DNA of 64,000 nt from Sitta carolinensis (taxonomy: Eukaryota > Chordata > Aves > Passeriformes > Sittidae). Every line of letters starts with the position of its first letter. The stretch's first letter is position 1. A model generated the notes under the pieces. The model had not been told where the DNA came from, did no database searches, and was given only the letters and a program-made list of their open reading frames with translations. Below are positions 1 to 12,200 of this stretch, in pieces. The position numbers and the translations under genes are program-made. The stretch covers positions 115,619,187-115,683,186 of the forward strand of contig CM063283.1 of assembly GCA_032173965.1 (NCBI GenBank), in the 5' to 3' direction.

Positions 1-122
1 ATAAAATAGATATAAATATACCACGAATGTGGCTGCTGTGGAAAGGAACTCCTTAAATCCCGAGAGCCTGAAGCCGGGATTTGATGAGAAGCCGTGCTAG
101 GCTGCATGTCCTGAGTGCCCAC

Positions 123-277
123 CTGCACGTGTGAGGAGTTCCTCCAGCAGAGGATCCGGTAGCACAGATCATAATGGTCCCTCATGGCCTCACGCTCAGC
201 CCCTCCCGGAGGAGAAATGAGGATGTGGAGCAGAGAGTCACTGAGGTCCAGCCTGACCCCAGGAGGGCCAATCTCAT
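123..277 (-). CDS. IFNAR1: IFNAR1 exon 8: first half of SD4
   Basis: Acceptor gcttgcag at 278-285 and donor CAG/gtgggc after 123. 155 bases, phase 1 in and 0 out. Reads EIGPPGVRL, then SDSLLHILISPP, then YRILCWRNSSHVQ, matching the human SD4 opening (LSDSFHIYIGAP, IIFWENTS). Base composition is ordinary, unlike the GC-rich exons 7, 6 and 5. Confidence 0.93.
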
Positions 278-3200
278 CTGCAAGCAAGCAGAGAAAGCAC
301 TGAAATCCAGCTGGAGAACACCAAACAGACGAGGACAAACATTGCTTCAAATGCTGACACTGACAATTTCTAAGGAACAAACAGAATAATCCCATAGCTT
401 AATTCCCAGCCTCCAACCCTGAGCAATATTTTGATGATTTCCAATTATTTTCACTGGGCTGAGGTGCAATCCCAGTCTCCTGTCAGCTCATAAAGACAGG
501 AGAAAAAACCCCAACTAAAAAACTCCATAATTTCTAAAGAACACACTGAACAATTCCATAACTTAACCCAGAACCTCAAGCAGTATTTCAATTATTTCAA
601 TGATTCCCCAGGCTGTGGTGCAATCCCAATCTCCTGCCAGCTCACAAAGACAGGAGAAAAAACCCCATCTAAAAAACTCCATAATTTCTAAAGAACACAC
701 TGAACAATTCCATAACTTAACCCAGAACCTCAAGCAATATTTCAATTATTTCAATGATTCCCCAGGCTGTGGTGCAATCCCAGTCTCCTGCAAGCTCATA
801 AAGACAGGAAAAAAAAAACCCCATAATTTCTAAAGAACACACAGCTAGAACAATCCCACAGCTTAATTCAGAACCTGAGCAATATTTCAATTATTTCCCA
901 TTATTCCCCTGGGGTGCCCTCACAGTCTCCTGTCAGCTCACAAGGACAGGAAAAAAAAAAACAACTAAAAAAACCCCTTAATTTCTAAGGAACATAGAGC
1001 TAGAATAACCCCATAGTTTAATCCAGAACCTCAAACCCTGAGCAATATTTGGATTATTTCCCATTATTCCCCTGGGGTGCAATCCCAATCTCCTGCCAGC
1101 TCATAAAGACAGGAATAAAAACTCCAACTAAAAACCCCATAATTTCTAAAGAACACAGAACAATCCCCTAGCTTAACCCAGAACCTCAAGCAATATTAGG
1201 ATTATTTCCCCTTATTCCCCGGGTGCCCCCCAGCCCCGGGGCAGTTTGGGGACAGTCTGGGGGCAGTTTGGGGACAGTCTAGGGGGCAGTTTGGGGACAG
1301 TCTGGGGGCAGTTTGGGGACAGTCTGGGGGGCAGTTTGGGGGCAGTTTGGGGACAGTCTGGGGGGCAGTTTGGGGGGCAGTTTGGGACAGTCTGGGGGGC
1401 AGTTTGGGGCAGTTTGGGGACAGTCAGGGGGGCAGTTTGGGGACAGTCTGGGGGGCAGTTTGGGGACAGTCTGGGGGCAGTTTGGGGGTAGTTTGGGGAC
1501 AGTCAGGGGGGCAGTTTGGGGGCAGTTTGGGGACAGTCTGGGGGCAGTTTGGGGGCAGTTTGGGACAGTCTGGGGGCAGTTTGGGGACAGTCTGGGGGCA
1601 GTTTGGGGCAGTTTGGGGACAGTCTGGGGGCAGTTTGGGGGCAGTTTGGGACAGTCTGGGGGCAGTTTGGGGGCAGTTTAGGTCAGTTTGGGGTCAGTTT
1701 AGGGTCAGTTTGGGGGGCAGTTTGGGTCAGTTTGGGTCAGTTTGGGGTCAGTTGGGGTCAGTTTAGGGTCAGTTTAAGGTCAGTTTGGGGTCAGTTCAGG
1801 GGCAGTTTAGGGTCAGTTTGGGGTCAGTTTAGGGTCAGTTTAGGGTCAGTTTAGGGTTAGTTTGGGGTCAGTTTGGGGTCAGTTTAGGGTCAGTTTGGGT
1901 CAGTTTAGGGTCAGTTTAGGGTCAGTTGGGGGTCAGTTGGGGGTCAGTTTAGGGTCAGTTTGGGGTCAGTTTAGGGTCAGTTTGGGGTCAGTTTAAGGTC
2001 AGTTTAGGGTCAGTTTAGGGTCAGTTTGGGGTCAGTTTGGGGTCAGTTTGGGGTCAGTTTAGGGTCAGTTTGGGGTCAGCTGGGGTCAGTTTAGGGTCAG
2101 TTTAGGGTCAGTTTGGGGTCAGTTTGGGGTCAGTTTGGGGTCAGTTTAGGGTCAGTTGGGGGTCAGTTTGGGGTCAGCTGGGGGTCAGTTTATGGTCAGT
2201 TTATGGTCAGTTTATGGTCAGTTTGGGGTCAGTTTGGGGTCAGTTTAGGGTCAGTTTGGGGTCAGCTGGGGTCAGTTTATGGTCAGTTTAGGGTCAGTTT
2301 GGGGTCAGTTTATGGTCAGTTTGGGGTCAGTTTGGGGTCAGTTTGGGTCAGTTTGGGGTCAGCTGGGGTCAGTTTATGGTCAGTTTAGGGTCAGTTTGGG
2401 GTCAGTTTATGGTCAGTTTATGGTCAGTTTAGGGTCAGTTTGGGGTCAGTTTATGGTCAGTTTATGGTCAGTTTAGGGTCAGTTTGGGGTCAGTTTATGG
2501 TCAGTTTGGGTCAGTTTGGGGTCAGTTGGGGGTCAGTTTGGGGTCAGTTTAGGGTCAGTTTGGGGTCAGTTTGGGGTCAGTTTAGGGTCAGTTTGGGGTC
2601 AGTTTATGGTCAGTTTGGGGTCAGTTTAAGGTCAGTTTATGGTCAGTTTGGGGTCAGTTTGGGGTCAGTTTAGGGTCAGTTTAGGTCAGTTTGGGGTCAG
2701 TTTAGGGTCAGTTTGGGGTCAGTTTAGGGTCAGTTTGGGGTCAGTTTAGGGTCAGTTTAGGGTCAGTTTGGGTCAGTTTAGGGTCAGTTTAGGGTCAGTT
2801 TATGGTCAGTTTGGGGTCAGTTTGGGGTCAGTTTATGGTCAGTTTGGGGTCAGTTTAGGGTCAGTTTGGGGTCAGTTTGGGGTCAGCTGGGGGTCAGTTT
2901 GGGGTCAGCTGGGGTCAGTTTGTGGTCAGTGGGGTCCCTGTGTCCCTTACTGTCTCTCAGCGGGTCCACCCTGATCTCCCCGGACAGGCAGGTGGCGGTG
3001 CCACGCGTGGCCAGCACTCTCAGGTGGTAGAAGCCCGTGGTGGTGACGATGGCGCTGAAGTCGCAGAGGGTGCTGGCCGTGCCCTGGCAGCCGGGCACGC
3101 CGCGCCAGCGCGCCCACGGGTCCTGGGGCAGCTGCTTCAGGAACCCCCTGGGCACGGCACACAACGGGTTAAAGCACGGCGGGAGCGGGAGCAGGGCAAA

Positions 3201-6200
3201 GGACAGGGGGGGAGGTGCAGCAAGGGGGAAAAAGAGAGAGTGAGCTGTAGGGATTGAAAAAATAGAGAGTGTATAAGCTGCAGGAATTGAAAAAATAGGG
3301 AGTTTGAGCTGTAGGGATTGAAAAAATAGAGAGTTTGAGCTGTAGGGATTGAAAAAATAGAGAGTTTGAGCTGTAGGAATTGAAAAAATAGAGAGTTTGA
3401 GCTGTAGGAATTGAAAAAATAGAGTTTGAGCTGTAGGAATTGAAAAAATAGAGAGTTTGAGCTGTAGGGATTGAAAAAATAGAGAGTTTGAGCTGTAGGA
3501 ATTGAAAAAATAGAGAGTTTGAGCTGTAGGAATTGAAAAAATAGAGTTTGAGCTGTAGGAATTGAAAAAATAGAGAGTTTGAGCTGTAGGAATTGAAAAA
3601 ATAGAGTGTATAAACTGTAGGAATTGAAAAAATAGAGTTTGAGCTGTAGGAATTGAAAAAATAGAGAGTTTGAGCTGTAGGAATTGAAAAAGATAAAGTG
3701 TTTGAGCTGTAGGATTAAAAAATATATAGTGTATAAACTGTAGGAATTGAAAAAATAGAGAGTTTTAGTGCTGGGAATTGAAAAAAATATAGTGTATAAA
3801 CTGTAGGAATTAAAAATAGAGTGTCTGAGCTGTTGGAATTGAAAAAAATATAGTGTTTTAGCACTGGGAAATGAAAAAGATATAGTGTATAAACTGTAGG
3901 AATTGAAAAAATAGAGTGTTTTAGCGCTGGGAATTGAAAAAAAATAGTGTTTATGCTCGAGGAATTGAAGTATATAGTGGGTTAGGTTTAGGAATTAAAA
4001 AAATACAGTGTTTGAGCTGTAGAAATTAAAAAAAATAGAGTGTTTTAACGCTGGGAATTGAAAATAATAGAGTTTGAGGTCTAGGAATTAGAAAAAAAAT
4101 TAGTGGGTTAGGTCTAGGAATTAAAAAATAATAGTAGGTTAGGTCTGGGAATTAAAAGAAATATAGTGTTTTAGTTTGAGGAATTGAAAAAAAATAGGGT
4201 TTGAGCTGGAGGAATTAAAAAAGAATTAGTGGGTTAGGTCTAGGAATTAAAAAAAATAGTGGTTTTGGTCTAGGAATTATAAAATAATAGTGGTTTAGAT
4301 GAGGGAATTAAAAAAAAGCATTTTTATAGGAGATATTTGAGCTCTAGAAATTAAAAAAAAAGCATTTTATCTCTAGAAATTACAAATAAATAACATTTTA
4401 GTTCTAGGAGTGAAAACCAATAGCATTGTAATAGGAGATATCTGACATTAATCTTTTCAAAGCTTTTATCACCTCCAAATTTCCACCTGCCTTACTTAAT
4501 TAAATTAAAAATAAAATAAAACAAAATAAAATAAAATGAAGTAAAATAACATAAAATAATAAAATAACATAAAATAAAAAAATAAAATAACATAAAATAA
4601 AATAATATAACATAAAATAACATAAAATAAAATAAAATAACATAAAATAAAAAAATAAAATAACATAAAATAAAAAATATAAAATAAAATAACATAAAAT
4701 AAAATAAAATAAAATAACATAAAATAAAATAAAATAAAATAAAATAAAATAAAATAACATAAAATAAAATAATTAAATATTAAAAAAATTCCAACGGCCA
4801 AGCTGAAATAAGCGTGCAAATGAAAATCTGTGAAAATTGGAAAAATCAGAACAAATCAGAACTCAAACTCATGAACTCTGGTATTTCCCGTTACTCTGGA
4901 GTTACTCCCGGGCGGAAGTGCACGCTGGAGCTCAAGCCCCTGCTCCTGCCCCAGCACCACCCAATCCCCAGCACTCACACCATGAGCTCTGGTATTTCCC
5001 GTTACTCTGGAGTTACTCCCGGCAGGAAGTGCACACTGGAGCTCAGCCCCTGCTCCTGCCCCAGCACTCACACCCATGAGCTCTGTTACTCTGGAGTTAC
5101 TCACGAGCAGGAAGTGCACACTGGAGCTCAGCCCCTGCTCCTGCCCCAGCACTCACACCCATGAGCTCTGGTATTTCCCGTTACTCTGGAGTTACTCACG
5201 GCAGGAAGTGCACGCTGTAGCTCAGCCCCTGCTCCTGCCCCAGCACTCACACCCATGAGCTCTGTTACTCTGGAGTTACTCACGGCAGGAAGTGCACGCT
5301 GTAGCTCAGCCCCTGCTCCTGGGGCCCGCTCCAGTGCAGCTGGAAGCTCAGGTCCAGCGCTCGCACGCGCAGGCTGGCGGCACACAGCTGGGAGTGCGCT
5401 GCGAGGAGGACACAAAACCAGGGCAACAGAAACACTGAGTGAGGAACCAACGGGGCCCGGGCTCTCAGCAGCAGCTGTAATCATTTCATGGCTGCACTGC
5501 AAGGATCCACATCGATAATCGTGCTTTTGAAATGATAACTGAAATTCCATACTGGAAATTGGCAGTGATTTAATAATTGCAAGAGTCAAAATTGACAATT
5601 ATTTAATGTTTTTTAATAATTTAATGACTGGATTTCAATAATGGAAATGGACAATGATTTCATCACATTTTTAATCAGTGAACGACTCCGTTGCAAGGAT
5701 CCAGATCAACAATTGTGTTTTTGAAATGATAATTGAAATTCAATACTGGAAATTGGCAGTGATTTAATAATTGCAAGAGTCAAAACTGACAATCATTTAA
5801 TGTTTTTTAATAATTTAATGACTGGATTTCAATAATGGAAATGGACAATGATTTAATCAGTGTTTTTAATAATATAACGGTTGCATTTCAAGGATCCAAA
5901 GCGATATTTGTAATTTAAATAATAATTGAAATTCAATACTGGAAAATGGCAGTGATTTAATAATTTCAAAATCAAAACTGACAATCATTTAATCATAATT
6001 TTGTAATAGTTTAATGACTGGATTTCAATAATGGAAATGGACAATGATTTCATCACATTTTTAATCATTTCACGGTTCCGTTTCAAGGATCCAAATCAAT
6101 AATTGTAATTTTAAATAATAATTGAAATTCGATACTGGAAAATGGCAGTGATTTAATAATTGCAAGAATCAAAATTGACAATCATTTAATGTTTTTTAAT

Positions 6201-9200
6201 AATTTAATGATTGGATTTCAAGAATGAAAATTTGCAATAATTTAATCATATTTTTGTAATAATTTAATGATTGGATATCAAGAATGAAAATTTGCAATAA
6301 TTTAATAATAATTTTGTAATAGTTTAATGATTGGATTTCAAGAATGGAAATGGACAATGATTTAATCACTAATAATTTAATAATGGAATTTCAAGAATCA
6401 AAATTGACAATTATATTTAATAATTTAATAATTGAAATTCGATAATGGAATTTGACATTAATTTAATAATTTCAAGAATCAAAACTGACAATGATTTAAT
6501 AATAATTTTTAAATAATTTAATAACTGATTTTCAAGAATGAAAATTTGACAATAATTAAATAATAATTTTAAATAATTACTGAATTTCAAGAATGAAAAT
6601 TGACAATGATTTAATAATAATGTTAAATAATTTAATGATTGATTTTCAAGAATGAAAATTTGCAATAATTTAATCATAATTTTGTAATAATTTAATGGTT
6701 GGATTTCAAGAATGAAAATTGACAATTATAAAATATTATAAATCAACTATTAAAATATTATAAAATACAGAATATTAATAAATAAGAATTTAATTAATTA
6801 AAAATTAATAACTTAATTATTAAATTATATATATTTTTTTTAAAATTTTTTAATTTTTTTAATACCCAAACGAGGAAGATTTTGGCCCTGCTGCCTGAGG
6901 TCCCCACCTATTTTATAACATTATAAAATATTATTAAATATTATTAAAATTATTAAATACTAATAAATATTATTAAATATTATAAAATATTATTTAAAAT
7001 ATTATATTTTTGGGGTGTCTTTTTTTTTTTTTTAAATACCCAAAAGTGGAAGAATTTGGCCCTCCTGCCTGAGGTCCCCAGCTATTTTATAACATTACAA
7101 ACTATTATAAACTATTATAAAAATATTATAAAATTCTAAAAATATTATAAAATATTATAAAATTATTTAAAATATTATTAAAATAATATTAAAATATTAT
7201 AAAAATATTATAGTCTTTTATGGGTTTTGAGGGGGTTTTTGGGGTTTTTTTTGGGTTTTTTTATTTTTTTAAAACCCAAACAAGGAAGATTCTGGCCCTG
7301 CTGCCTATCCGAGCTCCCCAGCTATTTTTTAACATTACAAACTATTATAAACTATTATAAACTATTAAAAATATTATAAAAATATTATAAAATATTATAA
7401 AAATATTATAAAATATTATACCATTATAAAATATTATAAAATAATTTAAAAATATTATTAAATTAATATTAAACTATTATTAAAATATTATAAATATTTA
7501 AAATATTATAAAATTATTAAAATTATTAAAATAATATTAAAATATTATAAAAATATTATAGTTTTTTTATAGATTTTGAGGGTTTTTTTTGGGGTTTTTT
7601 TTGGGTTTTTTTATTTTTTAATACCAAAAGGAGGAAGATTCTGGCCCTGCTGCCTATCCGAGCTCCCCAGCTATTTTTTAACATTACAAACTATTATAAA
7701 CTATTATAAACTATTAAAAAATATTATAAAAATATTATAAAATATTATAAAAATAATATAAAATTATAAAATACTATAAAATTATTAAAAATATTATTAA
7801 AATAATATTAAAATATTATAAAAATATTATAGTTTTTTATAGATTTTGAGGGTTTTTTTTGGGGTTTTTTTGGTTTTTATTTTATTTTTTTAATACCCAA
7901 ACGAGGAAGTTTTTGGCCCTGCTGCCTATCCGAGCTCCCCAGCTATTTTTTAACATTACAAACTATTAAAAAATATTATAAAAATATTATAAAAATATTA
8001 TAAAATATTATAAAAATAATATAAAATTATAAAATACTATAAAATTATTAAAAATATTATTAAAATAATATTAAAATATTATAAAAATATTATAGTTTTT
8101 TATAGATTTTGAGGGGGGTGTTTTGGGTGTTTTTTTTGTTTTCATTTTATTTTTTTAATACCCAAACGAGGAAGCTTTTGGCCCTGCTGCCTAACTGAGG
8201 TCATCACCTATTTTATAATATTAGAAAATATTATTCAAATATTATTCAAATATTATTCAAATATTATTCAAATATTATTCAAATATTATAGGTTTTTATG
8301 GGGTTTCGGGTTGGTTTTTTGTTTTTTTTTTTAATTTTATTTTATTTTTTTAAAACCCAAACGAGGAAGCTCTTGGCCCTGCTGCCTATGGGAGCCCCGG
8401 AGCTCTTTTGCAGCATTCCAAAGCATGCCAAGGCGTGCTGACCCGGGCCAGGCCAGGTGTGAATGCCCCGGGGCAGGAGGCCGTACCTCGGGCGGTGCTC
8501 TGCACGCAGCTCGGCGCGCTGAACAAACCCCGCTTGCCCTCGCGGGGCAGGCTGGCCTGCACCTGGAAACAGAACGTGCTGCCAGGGGCCAGCCCCTCCA
8601 CGGTGTCCAGCGGGGAAAACGGCTCTGCTCTGCGGCTGCAGGGAAAAACACACAGGGAAAAGGGTTTGGTATGGGCTGCAGGGAAAAACACACAGGGAAA
8701 AGGGTTTGGTATGGGCTGCAGGGAAAAACATACACAGGGAAAAGGGTTTGGTATGGGCTGCAGGGAAAACATACACAGGGAAATGGGTTTGGTATGGGGT
8801 GGGAAAAAACACAGGGAAAAGGGTTTGGTATGGGGTGGGGAAAAACACACAGGGAAAAGGGTTTGGTATGGGCTGCAGGGAAAACATACATAGGGAAATG
8901 GGTTTGGTATGGGGCTGCAGGGAAAAACACACAGGGAAAAGGGTTTGGTATGGGGCTGCAGGGAAAACACACACAGGGAAATGGGTTTGGTATGGGCTGC
9001 AGGGAAAAACACACAGGGAAAAGGGTTTGGTATGGGCTGCAGGGAAAAACACACAGGGAAAAGGGTTTGGTATGGGCTGCAGGGAAAAACACACAGGGAA
9101 AAGGGTTTGGTATGGGCTGCAGGGAAAAAACATACACAGGGAAAAGGGTTTGGTATGGGCTGCAGGAAAAAAAACAGGTTGTATGGGGAAACACACAGGG

Positions 9201-12200
9201 AAAGGTTTGGTATGGCTCAGGGAAAACATATAGGAAAGGGTTGGTATGGGCTGCAGGGAAAAACACACAGGGAAAAGGGTTTGGTATGGGCTGCAGGGAA
9301 AAACACACAGGGAAAAGGGTTGTATGGTGGAAACGAGGATGGTGGGGAAAAACACACAGGGAAAAGGGTTTGGTATGGGGCTGCAGGGAAAAACACACAG
9401 GGAAAAGGGTTTGGTATGGGGCTGCAGGGAAAAACACACAGGGAAAAGGGTTTGGTATGGGGTGAGGGAAAAAACACACAGGGAAAAGGGTTTGGTATGG
9501 GCTGCAGGGAAAAAACAGGAAGTTGTATGGCACAATAGTGGGAAAACACAGGAAAAGTTTGGTATGGGGCTGCAGGGAAAAACACACAGGGAAAAGGGTT
9601 TGGTATGGGCTGCAGGGAAAAACAACACAGGGAAAAGGGTTTGGTATGGGCTGCAGGGAAAAACACACAGGGAAAAGGGTTTGGTATGGGCTGCAGGGAA
9701 AAACACACAGGGAAAAGGGTTTGGTATGGGCTGCAGGGAAAACACACAGGGAAAAGGGTTTGGTATGGGGGGGCAGGAAAAACAAACACACAGGGAAAAG
9801 GGTTTGGTATGGGCTGCAGGGAAAAACACACAGGGAAAAGGGTTTGGTATGGGGCTGCAGGGAAAAACACACAGGGAAAAGGGTTTGGTATGGGGCTGCA
9901 GGAAAAACACACAGGGAAAAGGGTTTGGTATGGGTGGGGAAAAACACACAGGAAAAGGTTTGGTATGGGCTGCAGGGAAAACACACAGGGAAAGGGTTTG
10001 GTATGGGGCTGCAGGGAAAAAACACAAGGGGGGGAAAACAAGGGAGTTTGGTATGGGCTGCAGGGAAAACACACAGGGAAAAGGGTTGTATGGGTGGGGA
10101 AAAACACACAGGGAAAAGGGTTTGGTATGGGTGCGGGAAAAACACACAGGGAAAAGGGTTTGGTATGGGCTGCAGGAAAAACACACAGGAAAAGGGTTTG
10201 GTATGGGTGAGAAAAACACACAGGGAAAAGGGTTTGGTATGGGGTGGGAAAAACACACAGGGAAAAGGGTTTGGTATGGGCTGCAGGGAAAACACACAGG
10301 AAAAGGGTTTGGTATGGGCTGCAGGGAAAACACACAGGGAAAGGGTTTGGTATGGGTGGGGAAAACACACAGGGAAAAGGTTTGGTATGGGCTGCAGGGA
10401 AAACACACAGGAAAAGGGTTTGGTATGGGGGGAAAAAAACACAGGGAAAAGGGTTTGGTATGGGGTGGGGAAAAACACACAGGGAAAAGGGTTTGGTATG
10501 GGGCGCGGAAAAACACACAGGGAAAAGGTTTGTAGGGCTGCAGGAAAAACACACAGGGAAAAGGGTTTGGTATGGGGCTGCAGGGAAAAACATACACAGG
10601 GAAAGGGTTTGGTATGGGTGGGGAAAAACACACAGGGAAAAGGTTTGGTATGGGGCTGCAGGGAAAAACACACAGGGAAAAGGGTTTGGTATGGGGTGGG
10701 GAAAAACACACAGGGAAAAGGGTTTGGTATGGGGCTGCAGGGAAAAACACACACAGGGAAAGGGTTTGGTATGGGCTGCAGGGAAAAACACACAGGGAAA
10801 AGGGTTTGGTATGGGCTGCAGGGAAAACACACAGGGAAAAGGGTTTGGTATGGGGCTGCAGGAAAAACACACAGGGAAAAGGGTTTGGTATGGGGTGCAG
10901 GGAAAAACACACAGGGAAAAGGGTTTGGTATGGGTGGGGAAAACACACAGGGAAAAGGGTTTGGTATGGGGCTGCAGGGAAAACACACACAGGGAAAAGG
11001 GTTTGGTATGGGGCTGCAGGAAAAACACACAGGGAAAAGGGTTTGGTATGGGCTGCAGGGAAAAACACACAGGGAAAAGGGTTTGGTATGGGCTGCAGGG
11101 AAAAACACACAGGGAAAGAGGTTTGGTATGGGGTGGGGAAAAAACACACAGGGAAAAGGGTTTGTTATGGGGAGGGGAAAAACACACGGGAAAAGGGTTT
11201 GGTATGGGCTGCAGGGAAAACATACACAGGGAAAAGGGTTTGGTATGGGCTGCAGGGAAAACACACAGGGAAAAGGGTTTGGTATGGGGTGGGGAAAACA
11301 CAACAGGAAAAGGGTTTGGTATGGGCTGCAGGGAAAACACACACAGGGAAAAGGGTTTGGTATGGGGCTGCAGGGAAAAACACACAGGGAAAGGGTTTGG
11401 TATGGGCTGCAGGGAAAAACACACAGGGAAAAGGGTTTGGTATGGGCTGCAGGGAAAAACACACAGGGAAAAGGGTTTGGTATGGGGTGGGAAAAAACAC
11501 ACAGGGAAAAGGGTTTGGTATGGGCTGCAGGGAAAAACATACACAGGGAAAAGGGTTTGGTATGGGGCTGCAGGGAAAAACACACAGGGAAAAGGGTTTG
11601 GTATGGGGCTGCAGGGAAAACATACACAGGGAAAAGGGTTTGGTATGGGGCTGCAGGGAAAAACACACACAGGGAAAAGGGTTTGGTATGGGCTGCAGGG
11701 AAAAACATACACAGGGAAAAGGGTTTGGTATGGGGCTGCAGGGAAAAAACACACAGGGAAAAGGGTTTGGTATGGGGTGGGGAAAAACACACAGGGAAAA
11801 GGCTTTGGTATGGGGGGGAAAAACACACAGAGGAAAAGGGTTTGGTATGGGGCTGAGGGAAAAACACACAGGGAAAAGGGTTTGGTATGGGGCTGCAGGG
11901 AAAAACACACAGGGAAAAGGGTTTGGTATGGGCTGCAGGGAAAAACACACAGGGAAATGGGTTTGGTATGGGCTGCAGGGAAAACACACACAGGGAAAAG
12001 GGTTTGGTATGGGGCTGCAGGGAAAACACACAGGGAAAAGGGTTTGGTATGGGCTGCAGGGAAAAACACACACAGGGAAAAGGGTTTGGTTATGGGGCTG
12101 CAGGGAAAAACACACAGGGAAAAGGGTTTGGTATGGGGTGGGGAAAAACACACAGGGAAAAGGGTTTGGTATGGGCTGCAGGGAAAACACACAGGGAAAA

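Noticed and set aside
4492..4819. Phe/Tyr/Ile-rich membrane-like peptides
   Set aside because: Translations of an aaaat/aacat microsatellite.
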